Positions 1 through 8,947 of a DNA stretch of 64,000 nt are shown here, piece by piece. Numbering within the stretch: position 1 is the first letter of the stretch; the number at the start of each line of letters is the position of its first letter. The position numbers and the translations under genes were made by a program. The notes under the pieces are model-generated. The model made no database searches, was not told the origin of the DNA, and saw only the letters and a program-made list of their open reading frames with translations. The DNA is from Bradyrhizobium septentrionale (GTDB lineage: Bacteria > Pseudomonadota > Alphaproteobacteria > Rhizobiales > Xanthobacteraceae), in assembly GCF_011516645.4 (NCBI RefSeq), contig NZ_CP088285.1, positions 5,474,501 through 5,538,500 of the forward strand, given 5' to 3'.

Positions 1-567
1 GCCGTCGCGCACGGTGATGCCGTAATCGTCATCCTGGGTGATCAGCCCCCATTTCTTGCCGGGGTTCTTGTCGGCGAGGAAGTTGACGAGATGGATGATG
101 CCTTCCTCGTAGGATTGGCCGACCACGAACACGTTCTTGCGCGGCGGCTCCCACAGGAATTTCACCGGCGCGACGTCGATCACGGTCGGGATGCCGGATT
201 TCTCCAGCACTGGCATCACCGCGATCGACTGGCCCGAGCCCGAGATGCCGAGTATTGCGAACACCTTGTCGACATCGATCACCTTCTTGACGCCCTGGAT
301 GGTGCGCGCGGTGACGTAACCGTCGTCCTCCAGCACATATTTGATCTTGCGGCCGTTGATGCCGCCGGCGGCATTGGCCTCGGCGATCGCGATCTTGTGG
401 CCGATCGAGGCCGCGACGCCGAGCAGCGCCGGCGGGCCGGTCAGGGGTTCGACATCGCCGATCAGGATCTCGGTGTCGGTGATGCCGGGGTCCGCGGCGC
501 ATGCCGAGCCGATGGCAAGACAGGCGGTGGAAAGCAGCAGCGCCGCCGCCGCCAGATGTTTGATCAT
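1..567 (-). CDS. Branched-chain amino-acid-type ABC transporter periplasmic binding protein (partial, 3' end outside window)
   Basis: Leu/Ile/Val-binding-protein family, N-terminal 189 codons only; the gene runs off the left edge. ATG at 567 is preceded by GGAGGAGA at good spacing. A signal peptide (residues about 1-25, ending near SACAAD) is followed by the family opening TDTEILIGDVEPLTGP and the phrases AAGGINGRKI and LGISGSGQS. In the periplasm it would capture the ligand and pass it to the LivH/LivM permeases encoded just upstream on the same strand. In this subfamily the ligand is often an aromatic, acyl or dicarboxylic acid rather than leucine; the acyl-CoA synthetase in this cluster favours an organic acid, which is inference. 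Confidence 0.9.
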   Translation of the reverse strand, partial: MIKHLAAAALLLSTACLAIGSACAADPGITDTEILIGDVEPLTGPPALLGVAASIGHKIAIAEANAAGGINGRKIKYVLEDDGYVTARTIQGVKKVIDVDKVFAILGISGSGQSIAVMPVLEKSGIPTVIDVAPVKFLWEPPRKNVFVVGQSYEEGIIHLVNFLADKNPGKKWGLITQDDDYGITVRDG

Positions 568-599
568 TGTCTCCTCCTCATGGTGTCTGTCTTTTCTTG

Positions 600-1649
600 T
601 TAGTAGCGCAGCGGCCAGTGCACCCAGGTCCGCCTGATGTCGTGCCAGGCGCCGACCAGCCCGCGGGGCTGGAAGCGCAGGAACAGGATGATGACGAGGC
701 CGTAGAGCATGCTCTTCAGCTCCTGCGCGCCGGTCGTGAAGCTGGTGTCCAACTGTGCGCTGAACAGGCTGAAGACCAGCCTTGTCGCCTCCGGCAGCAG
801 CACGATCAGGATGGTGCCGAGCACCGCGCCGAGCGCGGAGCCGAGGCCGCCGACGATCAGGATCGCCAGCGCCTCGATCGAGAGCAGGAACGGAAAACCC
901 TCGACGCTGACAAAGGAGAGATAAATGCCGTAGAGCGCGCCGGCGATGCCGGTGATGAAGGCCGAGGTGACGAAGGCGAACAGCTTGTAGGCATGCAGAT
1001 TGATGCCCATGACGCGGGCCGCGGTGTCGTTGTCGCGGATCGCGACAAAGGCGCGGCCGACCCGGCTGCGGCGGATGTTGAGGGTCGCGAGCAGCGTCAG
1101 AACAGCGATGCCGAGGCAGAGATAGGTAAAGGCGGCGTCGCTGTCGAAGCTGATCCCGAAGATCTCCGGCCGCTGCACCTGGATGCCGCGGGCGCCGTTG
1201 GTGAGCCAGCGCATCTCCAGGATCACGGTATTGATGATGAAGGAGAAGGCCAGCGTGGTGATCGCGAGGTAGAGCCCCTTGAGCCGCAGCGACGGCGCGC
1301 CGACGATCAGGCTCGCCAGCGCGGGCACGACGCCGGCGCCGAGGAAGCCGACCAGCGGCGGCATGTGGTACTTCGAGACCAGCACGGCATAGGCATAGGC
1401 GCCGGTGACTAGGAAGCCGACATGGCCGAGTGAGATCAGGCCGGTGTAGCCGGTCAGAATGTTGAGCCCGAGCGCGCCGGTCACCGTGATCAGGATGATC
1501 ATCAGGAACGAGAGCGCGTAGGAATTCAGCAAATGAGGCGCCGCGATCAACGCCAGCAGCAGCACGGCCGACCACAGCCAGACCGGCGGGGAATCGATCA
1601 GCGCGACCAGCTCGCCATAGCTCTGCTTGTAATCGCCGGTGCGCATCAC
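600..1649 (-). CDS. livM: Branched-chain amino-acid-type ABC transporter permease LivM
   Basis: Inner-membrane permease of the HAAT (Liv) family, 349 residues, normal length. About 8-10 hydrophobic segments; the LivM-typical stretch GLNILTGYTGLISLGHVGF lies near residues 63-81 and the cytoplasmic coupling segment NDTAARVMGINLHAYKLFAF near residues 207-226. Its ATG overlaps the end of livH by 4 bases (ATGA), so the two are translationally coupled. It would form the pore with LivH, energised by the LivG and LivF ATPases encoded upstream. The 32-base gap to the binding-protein gene carries that gene's ribosome-binding site. Confidence 0.92.
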   Translation of the reverse strand: MMRTGDYKQSYGELVALIDSPPVWLWSAVLLLALIAAPHLLNSYALSFLMIILITVTGALGLNILTGYTGLISLGHVGFLVTGAYAYAVLVSKYHMPPLVGFLGAGVVPALASLIVGAPSLRLKGLYLAITTLAFSFIINTVILEMRWLTNGARGIQVQRPEIFGISFDSDAAFTYLCLGIAVLTLLATLNIRRSRVGRAFVAIRDNDTAARVMGINLHAYKLFAFVTSAFITGIAGALYGIYLSFVSVEGFPFLLSIEALAILIVGGLGSALGAVLGTILIVLLPEATRLVFSLFSAQLDTSFTTGAQELKSMLYGLVIILFLRFQPRGLVGAWHDIRRTWVHWPLRY

Positions 1650-2518
1650 ACTCTCTCGATATCGCGTTCGCCGAAGATGCCGAACGGGCGGACCATCAGC
1701 ACCACGATGATCATGGCAAAGCCCGCGACCTCCTTCATGCCGGAGCCGACATAACCGCCGGCGAGGTTTTCGGTGATGCCGATCAACAGGCCGCCGAGGC
1801 CGGAGCCGAGCACGGCGTCGAGGCCGCCGAGGATCGTGGCCGGAAACGCCTTCAGCCCGAGCTGGAACATCGCCGGTGACAGATCGTAGGACAGCGCGAA
1901 GAACACGCCTCCGATCCCGGCGATCACCGAGGATGCGGCCCAGGCCAGCGCATGCACGCGGGTGGCGCTGATGCCCATCAACAGCGCGGTGCGGTCGTCG
2001 GCCGCGACCGCGCGCATCGCCACCCCGACCTTGCTGTAGCGGAAGAAGGCCCAGATCGCGGCGAGCAGCAAAAGCAGCGTCGCGATGACGGCAAGCTGGC
2101 CGGTGCGCACGCCGATCCCGCCGAGATGCACGATGCCGTGGCCCATGCCGATGTCGAGCCCGTGCGGATAGGCGTCCCAGATGAAGTTGATCGCCGAGCG
2201 CAGGATCACCGCGAGCCCGATCGTCACCATCACGGTCGCGAACACTGGCTCGCCCAGCATCGGCCGCATCACGAAGCGTTCGATGATGAGGCCGAGCAGG
2301 ATCGCGGCGAGGATCGCGCCCAATGCGACCACGAACACATTGCCGCTGACCGTGGTCGAGATGGTCCAGGCGATATAGGCCGTGATCATGGTCATCTCGC
2401 CCTGGGCGAAATTGACCAGCCCGGTCGACTTGTAGATCACCGCAAAGCCCATCGCGATCAGGCCGTAAATCGCGCCGATCGCGAGCCCCGAAATCAGGAG
2501 CTGGATGAGATACTGCAT
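1646..2518 (-). CDS. livH: Branched-chain amino-acid-type ABC transporter permease LivH
   Basis: LivH-family inner-membrane permease, 290 residues, the expected size. The family N-terminus is clear: GAIYGLIAMGFAVIYKSTG (residues about 16-34) followed by LVNFAQGEM. The coupling-helix region RAVAADDRTALLMGI sits near residues 168-182. The gene starts immediately after the acyl-CoA synthetase stop and overlaps livM, so one transcript probably carries the whole set. It pairs with LivM to form the substrate channel. Confidence 0.93.
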   Translation of the reverse strand: MQYLIQLLISGLAIGAIYGLIAMGFAVIYKSTGLVNFAQGEMTMITAYIAWTISTTVSGNVFVVALGAILAAILLGLIIERFVMRPMLGEPVFATVMVTIGLAVILRSAINFIWDAYPHGLDIGMGHGIVHLGGIGVRTGQLAVIATLLLLLAAIWAFFRYSKVGVAMRAVAADDRTALLMGISATRVHALAWAASSVIAGIGGVFFALSYDLSPAMFQLGLKAFPATILGGLDAVLGSGLGGLLIGITENLAGGYVGSGMKEVAGFAMIIVVLMVRPFGIFGERDIERV

Positions 2519-4453
2519 TCAGCCCTCCGCCCGGTAGATGATGGCGAGCTCGCGCGCGAACTTCTTCTCGATCATGGCGCGGCGCACCTTCTGCGTGGCG
2601 GTCAATTCGCCGTCGTCGTGGTCGAGCTCCTTCTCGAGGATGGCGAAGCGCCTGACGTTCTCGACCCGGGCCAAGCGCTTGTTGGTCTCGCCAACGATGC
2701 GCTCGACCAGTTCGTGGACCTCCGGCAGCTGCGACAGCGACTTGTAGTTGGTGTAGGCCAGCGCCCGGTCGCGCGCCCAGCGGCCGACATTGTCGTAATC
2801 AACCTGGACGATGGCGCCGAGATACTTCTTGGCCTCGCCGACCACGATCGCTTCCTTGATGAACTCGGAATCCTTCAGCGCATTCTCGATCTCCGAGGGC
2901 GCGATGTTCTTGCCGCCGGCGGTGATGATGATCGCCTTCTTGCGGTCGACCACGGCGATCTCGCCGTTGTCGAGGATGTCGATGATGTCACCGGTGCGCA
3001 GCCAGCCGCCTTGCTCGAGCGAGGCCGTCGAGGCCTTCTCGTCGAGGAAGTAGCCCTTGAAGACGCCGGGATTGTGCAACAGGATCTCGCCGTCGCTGTC
3101 GAGTTTCCATTCCGTCTGCGGCAAGGGGACGCCGCAGCCGCCGATCCGGTGGTGGCTTTCGGTCTGGATGAAGGCGACGCCGCCGCTTTCGGTGAGGCCA
3201 TAGCCCTGCGACACCGGGCGGCCGATGATGTCGAAGAAGCGCAGCGTTTCCGGCGAGATCGAGGCGCCGGCACAGAGCCGGTGCCGGCTGGTGGCGAAGC
3301 CGAGATGGCGCTGCAGATTGCGGAACATCAGGAGATAGAGCAGGCCGTAGGCGATGCGATCGAGCCAGTTGTCTTTCCCGGCCTGCCGGCGATCCGACAG
3401 TGTGCGGCCCCAGGCGAGGCAGGCCCTGGTAAAGCTCTGTCGCAGCCGGCCGCTCTCGCCGAGCCGGAACAGAAAGCCCTGCTGCAGCTTCTCGTAGATG
3501 CGGGGCACGCCGACGAAGAAGGTCGGCGCGATCTCGCGGATGTTGATCGCGACCGTGTCGATCGATTCGGCAAACGAGACGGTGCCGCCGAGCACCAGAT
3601 GCGTCACCGTGCCGTAGCAGCGCTCGGCGACGTGGCAGAGCGGCAGGTAGCTGACCGCCTCGAACGGCTTGTCCGCGATATCGACGGTTTTGGCGTAGGC
3701 ATAGGCGGCGTAGACCAGGTTACGGTGGGTCAGCATCGCGCCCTTGGGCGGACCCGTCGTGCCCGAAGTGTAGACGAGGATGCAGACATCGTCGGGCGCA
3801 CTTTGGCTGATCAGGCGATCGACCGTGGCGTTGGCCTCCGGGTTTTCCTGCGCATGGGCCTGGCCGCGCTCGCACAATGCGGTGAACGCCATCAGCTCCG
3901 ATTGGCGGTAGTGCCGCAGGCCCTTCATGTCGATGCAGACGATGGCCTCGAGATCCGGCAGGCCGCCATTGTTGGCCATCGCGTCGAGCACCTTGTCGGT
4001 CTGTTCCTGGTCGCCGGTGACGATGATCCGGGCGCCCGAATGCTTGACGATGTATTGCAACTCGACCCAGGGATTGGTCGGATAGATGCCGACCGCGACC
4101 GCGCCGATCATCTGGACGCCGAGATCGGCATAAAACCATTCCGGTGTGTTCTCGCCGGCGATGGCGACGCGGTCGCCCGGCTTGATGCCGAGCGACAGCA
4201 GGCCGAGTGCGACCGCGCGCGCGGTCTCGTAATAGTGCCGCCAGGAATAGGGATTCCAGATGCCAAAATCCTTCTCGCGCAGCGCCAGCGCCTCGCCATG
4301 CATGGCTGCGCGCTGCCGCAGCAATTGCGGGATGGTGATGGCGGCATCCGCAAGCGCCGCCTGGAACGCGTCGGCGCTTGTTGCCGGCGGGTTGCGCGGC
4401 GCGCTCACCTGCAGCGGCGGATGGGCGGTGCGCAGGCTGTCCATCGTCGACAT
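2519..4453 (-). CDS. AMP-dependent long-chain acyl-CoA synthetase (FadD15/ANL family)
   Basis: ANL-superfamily adenylate-forming enzyme that activates a carboxylic acid with ATP and CoA. About 644 residues, typical of the long-chain (FACS) branch. Visible motifs in order: phosphate loop YTSGTTGPPKGAMLTHRN (about residue 230), GYGLTESG (about 417), GWLRTGDIIDILDNG (about 482) and the hinge/lysine region DRKKAIIITAGGKNIAPSE. The start is ambiguous: GTG at 4456 and ATG at 4453 are adjacent; ATG is chosen because it forms a TGATG overlap with the LivG stop. Position inside a Liv transporter operon suggests that an imported acid is converted to its CoA ester; the substrate is unknown. Confidence 0.93.
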   Translation of the reverse strand: MSTMDSLRTAHPPLQVSAPRNPPATSADAFQAALADAAITIPQLLRQRAAMHGEALALREKDFGIWNPYSWRHYYETARAVALGLLSLGIKPGDRVAIAGENTPEWFYADLGVQMIGAVAVGIYPTNPWVELQYIVKHSGARIIVTGDQEQTDKVLDAMANNGGLPDLEAIVCIDMKGLRHYRQSELMAFTALCERGQAHAQENPEANATVDRLISQSAPDDVCILVYTSGTTGPPKGAMLTHRNLVYAAYAYAKTVDIADKPFEAVSYLPLCHVAERCYGTVTHLVLGGTVSFAESIDTVAINIREIAPTFFVGVPRIYEKLQQGFLFRLGESGRLRQSFTRACLAWGRTLSDRRQAGKDNWLDRIAYGLLYLLMFRNLQRHLGFATSRHRLCAGASISPETLRFFDIIGRPVSQGYGLTESGGVAFIQTESHHRIGGCGVPLPQTEWKLDSDGEILLHNPGVFKGYFLDEKASTASLEQGGWLRTGDIIDILDNGEIAVVDRKKAIIITAGGKNIAPSEIENALKDSEFIKEAIVVGEAKKYLGAIVQVDYDNVGRWARDRALAYTNYKSLSQLPEVHELVERIVGETNKRLARVENVRRFAILEKELDHDDGELTATQKVRRAMIEKKFARELAIIYRAEG

Positions 4454-5244
4454 CACGCGCCCACCTGCATCGCCTCAGTGCGCTGGCCGCCAAGATAGGC
4501 CTCCGCGACCGCAGGATCACGCCTAACCTCGTCGGGCGTGCCTTCGGCGATCTTGCGGCCGAAATTCAGCACGTGGATGCGGTCGGAGATGTCCATCACG
4601 ATGCGCATCTCATGCTCGATCATCACGACGGTGATGCCGAGCTCGTCGCGGATGTCGAGCACGAAGCGCGCGATGTCCTCGGTCTCCTCCTGGTTCATGC
4701 CGGAGACCATCTCGTCGAGCAGCAACAGTTTCGGCTCGCAGGCGAGCGCGCGGGCGAGCTCGACGCGCTTCTGCTGGCCGTAGGACAGCGTGCCGACCAC
4801 GGCGTCCCTGATATGCTCGATCTCGAGGAATTCGATGATGTGCTCGACCCGCTGCCGCGCCTCGATTTCCTCCTTGCGGGTGCGGCCGAAGAACACCACC
4901 GCATCGAGCACGGTCGAGCGCAGATGGGTGTGGCGGCCGGTCAGGATGTTCTCGACCACGGTGCCGTGCTTGAACAGCGCAAGGTTCTGGAAGGTGCGGC
5001 CGATGCCGACCGCCGCGAACTTCCACGGCGAGATGGTCGAGAGGTCAAGGCGATCGAAGGTGATGCGGCCGGTGCTCGGCCGCAGCACGCCCGAGATCAT
5101 GTTGAACAGCGTGGTCTTGCCGGCGCCGTTCGGGCCGATCACGCTACAAATCTCGCCCGAGTTGACTTGAAGGCTGACATCGGCGACCGCCTGCAGGCCG
5201 CCGAAGCGTTTTGACAGGTTCTCGATCGCGAGCAGCGCGGTCAC
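4453..5244 (-). CDS. livG: Branched-chain amino-acid-type ABC transporter ATP-binding protein LivG
   Basis: LivG-type ATPase. Walker A GPNGAGKTT near residues 37-45, ABC signature LSYGQQKRVELARAL, Walker B LLLLDEMVSGM (Pro after DE is Met, as in some LivG proteins), and a C-terminal tail typical of LivG (HVLNFGRKIAEGTPDEVRRD). A longer frame opens at a GTG at 5253, but the GTG at 5244 overlaps the livF stop as GTGA and keeps the conserved start of the domain, so it is preferred. Acts at the cytoplasmic face with LivF to power LivH/LivM. Confidence 0.92.
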   Translation of the reverse strand: MTALLAIENLSKRFGGLQAVADVSLQVNSGEICSVIGPNGAGKTTLFNMISGVLRPSTGRITFDRLDLSTISPWKFAAVGIGRTFQNLALFKHGTVVENILTGRHTHLRSTVLDAVVFFGRTRKEEIEARQRVEHIIEFLEIEHIRDAVVGTLSYGQQKRVELARALACEPKLLLLDEMVSGMNQEETEDIARFVLDIRDELGITVVMIEHEMRIVMDISDRIHVLNFGRKIAEGTPDEVRRDPAVAEAYLGGQRTEAMQVGA

Positions 5245-6095
5245 GACAGCCACCGCTTGCGGCGCTTGTAGTGCTTGACGTCGCGCAGGCTCTTGCGGCC
5301 GGCGGAAGAGACGCCAAGGTAAAACTCCCGGACGTCCTCATTGGCGGTGAGCTGCTTCGCCGTGCCGTCAAGCACAACGCGGCCGGTTTCCAGGATGTAG
5401 CCGTAGTCGGCGATATCGAGCGCGCGCTGTGCATTCTGCTCGACCAGCAGCACCGTCATCTTCAGCTCGTCGCGCAGCCGGACGATCACCTCATAGATGC
5501 GGTCGATGATCAAGGGCGCGAGGCCGAGCGACGGCTCGTCGAGCGCCAGCAGCACGGGATCGGTCATCAGCGCGCGGCCGATCGCGAGCATCTGCTGTTC
5601 ACCGCCGGACATGTAGCCGGCGATCTGGTCGCGCCGCTCATGCAGCCGCGGGAACAGCGCAAACACCTTGTCGCGGCGCTCGCGGGCTTCGGCGCCAGTC
5701 CTGGTGTAGCCGCCCATCTGCAGGTTTTCGTCGATGGTCAGCGCAGCGAACACGCGGCGGCCCTCCGGCACCTGCACGATGCCGCGGCGGACCAGCTCGT
5801 CCGGCGCAAGATGATGCACCTCGTCATTGCGAAAGCGGATGCTGCCGTTCTCGATCACGCCTTCCTCGGTGTAGAGGATGCCGGACATCGCCTTCAGCAG
5901 CGTCGACTTGCCGGCACCGTTGGAGCCGAGCAGGGCGACGATATTGCCCTCGGGCACCGCGATCGAGACGTCGCGGATCGCCTCGATCGCGTTGTCGTAG
6001 ACGATCCGGATATTGCGGAATTCGAGCAGGCCGTCCCGCGCCGGGGCAGTGAGCGGCGCTGCTTGCGGCGTCGGATGCGGGATGGTCGTCGGCAT
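5241..6095 (-). CDS. livF: Branched-chain amino-acid-type ABC transporter ATP-binding protein LivF
   Basis: LivF-type ATPase, 284 residues. Walker A GSNGAGKST, signature MSGGEQQMLAIGRAL, Walker B LLALDEPSLGL and the following switch region are all intact. Residues 1-25 form a Pro/Ala-rich extension before the ABC domain begins at LLEFRNIRIVYDN. The C-terminus continues about 30 residues past the usual LivF end (FYLGVSSAGRKSLRDV...), a small extension rich in Lys/Arg. The gene is separated from the FAD oxidoreductase by only 5 bases and overlaps livG, so it is part of the same operon. Confidence 0.92.
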   Translation of the reverse strand: MPTTIPHPTPQAAPLTAPARDGLLEFRNIRIVYDNAIEAIRDVSIAVPEGNIVALLGSNGAGKSTLLKAMSGILYTEEGVIENGSIRFRNDEVHHLAPDELVRRGIVQVPEGRRVFAALTIDENLQMGGYTRTGAEARERRDKVFALFPRLHERRDQIAGYMSGGEQQMLAIGRALMTDPVLLALDEPSLGLAPLIIDRIYEVIVRLRDELKMTVLLVEQNAQRALDIADYGYILETGRVVLDGTAKQLTANEDVREFYLGVSSAGRKSLRDVKHYKRRKRWLS

Positions 6096-6100
6096 CTGGC

Positions 6101-7411
6101 TCAGACCCGGCCAGCCGATCGGCGCGGCCGTGCGGCGAGGATCGCATCAGTGACGATCTTGGCGGTCTCGGCGCAGGCCTGGGTGCCGCCATTGCCATAT
6201 TGTTTCACCGCGTCGCCGACGCACCACAGGCCTTCGATGCCGGTCTCGCGCGGCAGGTCGTAGCCGGCACAGCTGCGTTGCGCCGGCCAGTCGTCGCGCA
6301 TCACCCGGATCGACAGGATTTTGGCCTGGTCGAAATTCGCGAACTGCTCGCGCAGATCCTCGAGCGCCAGCGCGACCTCGGCATCGGAATCGAAATCACC
6401 GAGCGCCGGCACCGGCACGGCATAGGCGACATAGAGGTGCCAGCCTGATGGAGCCAGTTCCGGACAGGTGGCGGAAAGGTTCGCCATGTTGCAGAGCCGG
6501 CGCGTCTTGCCGAAGGTGACGATGCCGGGATGGTTGAGCAGCGGCTCGCGGCTCGCGACATTGATGACGATGTTGGCGGCTGGGCGGAGGTCGTTCTTCA
6601 CCTTGGCGATATAAGGCGCCGGAAAAGCCTCCTTGCCGGCCAGCGCGACGGTGGCCTTGGGGCCGGCATTGCTGATGACGAGATCGGTGTCGATCCGTAC
6701 CTTCTCACCATTCCTGAGCACGGTGACGCCTTCGACCTTGCCATTCGATGTGTGGATCGTGGTCGCCGGCGTTTCGAGCCAGATGTCGCCATTGCGCCTG
6801 ACGGCGGTGCCGAGGCTGTTCCAGACGCCGATCGTGCCCTGCGGACAGAAGCCGAACTTCTTGAAGGCGCCCTTGCTGGTGAAATAGGTCAGGAAGGCGC
6901 GGGCCGGCAGCTCGGCAGCGTTGCAGGCAAAGATCGCCGCGCAGAGGTTGCGGAACAGCGCGTGCACGGTGGCGTTGCTGGTGTAGCCCTTCAGCCAGTC
7001 CTCGGTCGATTGCCGTCCGTCGGGCAGATTGCCGGAGCGGGCGTCGGCGAATTTCTCCAGGATGCGCGAGGCCTGCTTGGTGAGCTGCCCGAGCAGCAAC
7101 GACCAGCCGCCGCGGCCGACGTCGATCACCTTGCCGTCGATGAAGAACGAACTCGCGGGCTCCGGTGCGCGGATGTCGAGCGGCGCGCCGACGGTGTGGA
7201 AGGTCTCCTCGAACACCCCGCCGAACTCGATCGCGATCGCGCCGATATTGACCTTGAAGCCGTCGATCTCCTCGGTCGAGGCGCGTCCGCCGAGCCGGTC
7301 CTTGTCGTCGACGACGAGCGTATGCAGCCCGCCATGGGCAAGCCGCGCCGCGGCGCACAGCCCGCCGGCCCCGGCTCCGATCACGACAGCATCGACCTTC
7401 TGAGAATCCAC
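6101..7411 (-). CDS. FAD-dependent oxidoreductase of the phytoene desaturase/amine oxidase fold
   Basis: About 436 residues. N-terminal dinucleotide-binding motif VVIGAGAGGLCAAARLA, then the family DKDRLGGRAST segment; the C-terminal FAD motif GLWCVGDAVKQYGNGGTQACAE is also visible. GTG at 7411 is chosen because GGGAGG lies 6 bases upstream; an upstream ATG at 7456 would add 15 unrelated residues. First gene of the Liv/acyl-CoA synthetase operon and divergent from a TetR regulator. It probably oxidises or desaturates the imported compound or its product; the reaction cannot be read from the sequence. Confidence 0.82.
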   Translation of the reverse strand: MDSQKVDAVVIGAGAGGLCAAARLAHGGLHTLVVDDKDRLGGRASTEEIDGFKVNIGAIAIEFGGVFEETFHTVGAPLDIRAPEPASSFFIDGKVIDVGRGGWSLLLGQLTKQASRILEKFADARSGNLPDGRQSTEDWLKGYTSNATVHALFRNLCAAIFACNAAELPARAFLTYFTSKGAFKKFGFCPQGTIGVWNSLGTAVRRNGDIWLETPATTIHTSNGKVEGVTVLRNGEKVRIDTDLVISNAGPKATVALAGKEAFPAPYIAKVKNDLRPAANIVINVASREPLLNHPGIVTFGKTRRLCNMANLSATCPELAPSGWHLYVAYAVPVPALGDFDSDAEVALALEDLREQFANFDQAKILSIRVMRDDWPAQRSCAGYDLPRETGIEGLWCVGDAVKQYGNGGTQACAETAKIVTDAILAARPRRSAGRV

Positions 7412-7491
7412 GCGCAACCTCCCTCGATGCCGCCGGGTTGGTCCCGGCGTGCGCAATCTGCTTGCTTGATGACGGGCACGATAATATAATC

Positions 7492-7501
7492 CGACCGGTC
7501 G
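7492..7501. promoter_or_regulatory. Candidate TetR operator between divergent genes
   Basis: A perfect 10-bp palindrome CGACCGGTCG sits in the 249-base divergent gap between the FAD oxidoreductase operon and the TetR gene, embedded in AT-rich sequence (ATAATATAAT on one side, CAAATTATT on the other) that could hold the leftward promoter. GACCGGTC cores are common in TetR-family operators, and the location fits control of the Liv operon by the neighbouring regulator. Binding is inferred, not shown. Confidence 0.5.
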
Positions 7502-7660
7502 TTCAAATTATTTTTTGACGCAGGTCGCCGATGCCGCGAGCGATGGAAGAGTTCTGGTGGATGGCGCCCGCAAGGGGAGGAGCGCGCGGGGCGGCGGTAG
7601 TATAGAGAGACGGCGGCCGCCCGATTCCGGCGGCGCCGATGGTGCACGAGAGAGAATGTA

Positions 7661-8296
7661 ATGGCGCGGACGCGCTCGGAAAATTACGACGAGATCCAGC
7701 AGGGCATCCTCACCACCGCCTGCGGCCTGTTCGCGCGGCAGGGCTATATGCGTGCCTCGATCGCCGACCTTGCGGATGCCTGCAAGCTGTCGCGCGGAGC
7801 GCTGTACCATTATTTCGACTCGAAGGAAGCGATCCTGCTCGCGATCCTCGATGCCCATATCCGCGAGATGATCGCGGATGTCGAGACCGCGATGGCTGGC
7901 AAGGCCGCGACGCTGGAGCAATTCCGCGCCGCGATCCAGGCCATCGTCGCGCTGAACGCGCGCTCGAGCGACGAGCAGCGCGTGATCCTCAACGACCTCT
8001 CGTTCCTCGGCGAGACCGAGCAGGATGCGATCAAGGCGCTGGAGCGTCAGATCGTCGACACGGTCTCGGATCTTCTGGTCAAGCTCGACAAGGAAGGCAA
8101 GATCGTCAAGCGGACCAAGAAAATCTACAGCATGATGCTGTTCGGCATCCTGAACTTCAGCCACACCTGGTACGACCCGAAGGGCGGGATCGATCCAACC
8201 GAATTCGCCGACATGGTGGTGGACCTGTTTCTGTACGGTTTCACCATGCCGGTGCCGGCCAAGGACGCCGCGCGGCCGCTGCGGCAGCGGGCGTGA
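7661..8296 (+). CDS. TetR/AcrR family transcriptional regulator
   Basis: 211 residues, standard TetR length. N-terminal HTH: DEIQQGILTTACGLFARQGY followed by the recognition-helix region LADACKLSRGALYHYFDSKE (residues about 37-56). The C-terminal ligand domain is helical. ATG at 7661 follows AGAGAG; no better start exists downstream. Divergent from the FAD oxidoreductase/Liv/acyl-CoA synthetase operon, so it is the likely local repressor, responding to the transported acid or its CoA ester (inference). Confidence 0.9.
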   Translation: MARTRSENYDEIQQGILTTACGLFARQGYMRASIADLADACKLSRGALYHYFDSKEAILLAILDAHIREMIADVETAMAGKAATLEQFRAAIQAIVALNARSSDEQRVILNDLSFLGETEQDAIKALERQIVDTVSDLLVKLDKEGKIVKRTKKIYSMMLFGILNFSHTWYDPKGGIDPTEFADMVVDLFLYGFTMPVPAKDAARPLRQRA

Positions 8297-8458
8297 GTTT
8301 GTCGCGGCTGGCGACGATCGTCATCACCTCGTCTGCACATCATCGTGAAGGCGCGACCCTATTCCGCGCGTAACACGCGAGTGGCGCGCTGCGTAGTCAG
8401 CCACGAACGCCGCAACAGCGGCCGATGATGGCATCGCAGCGAGGGAAGAAACATCTCC

Positions 8459-8947
8459 ATGAATCTGTCGTTCAACATCGCCGAACAAGGCGAGGGGTCT
8501 TATCGTCTGCTTGCGATCCTGCGCTGGGTCATGGTGGTGATCTTCGTGTCGTTCGGCATGCAGAAGTTCACGCTGCAGTCCGCCCAGGGCATCGCGCAAT
8601 TCATCAGCAACAGCCCGTTCATTTCGTGGCTCTCGGTGTTTGGCCTCCGGGGCGAGGCGTATGTGCTCGGCGTGGCCGAATTCGGTATCGCCGGGCTGCT
8701 TGCCGCCGGTGCGTTCAACCCGATGCTGTCCGCGATCGGTTCGCTGCTGGGCGTCATCACCTTCGCCATCACGTGGTCGTTCTTCTTCACGACACCGGGG
8801 GTGGTCAAATGGAGCCTGTCGACCGACCCGATGGCCTGGAACCTGGCCGGTGAGTTCCTGTTCAAGGACATCGTGCTGCTCTGCGTCTGCCTCGTGCTGC
8901 TGTTGGCGTCCTTGCCGCGGTCGATCGTCCGATCGCGCGCCGCATAG
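8459..8947 (+). CDS. DUF417 (YkgB/RclC-like) inner-membrane protein
   Basis: 162 residues with four predicted transmembrane helices (about 20-40, 68-90, 95-115 and 133-152). The family pattern is visible: FVSFGMQKFT, then the conserved loop ISNSPFISWLSVFGLRGEAYVLG with GVAEFGIAG. In E. coli the RclC relative belongs to a reactive-chlorine response; the function of this protein is unknown. Stand-alone gene, with no obvious partner downstream. Confidence 0.85.
   Translation: MNLSFNIAEQGEGSYRLLAILRWVMVVIFVSFGMQKFTLQSAQGIAQFISNSPFISWLSVFGLRGEAYVLGVAEFGIAGLLAAGAFNPMLSAIGSLLGVITFAITWSFFFTTPGVVKWSLSTDPMAWNLAGEFLFKDIVLLCVCLVLLLASLPRSIVRSRAA

Noticed and set aside
1952..4498. 848-codon plus-strand frame
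   Set aside because: It is antisense to the acyl-CoA synthetase and livH genes, a shadow caused by GC-rich codon use; composition is His/Asp/Arg-rich with no domain.
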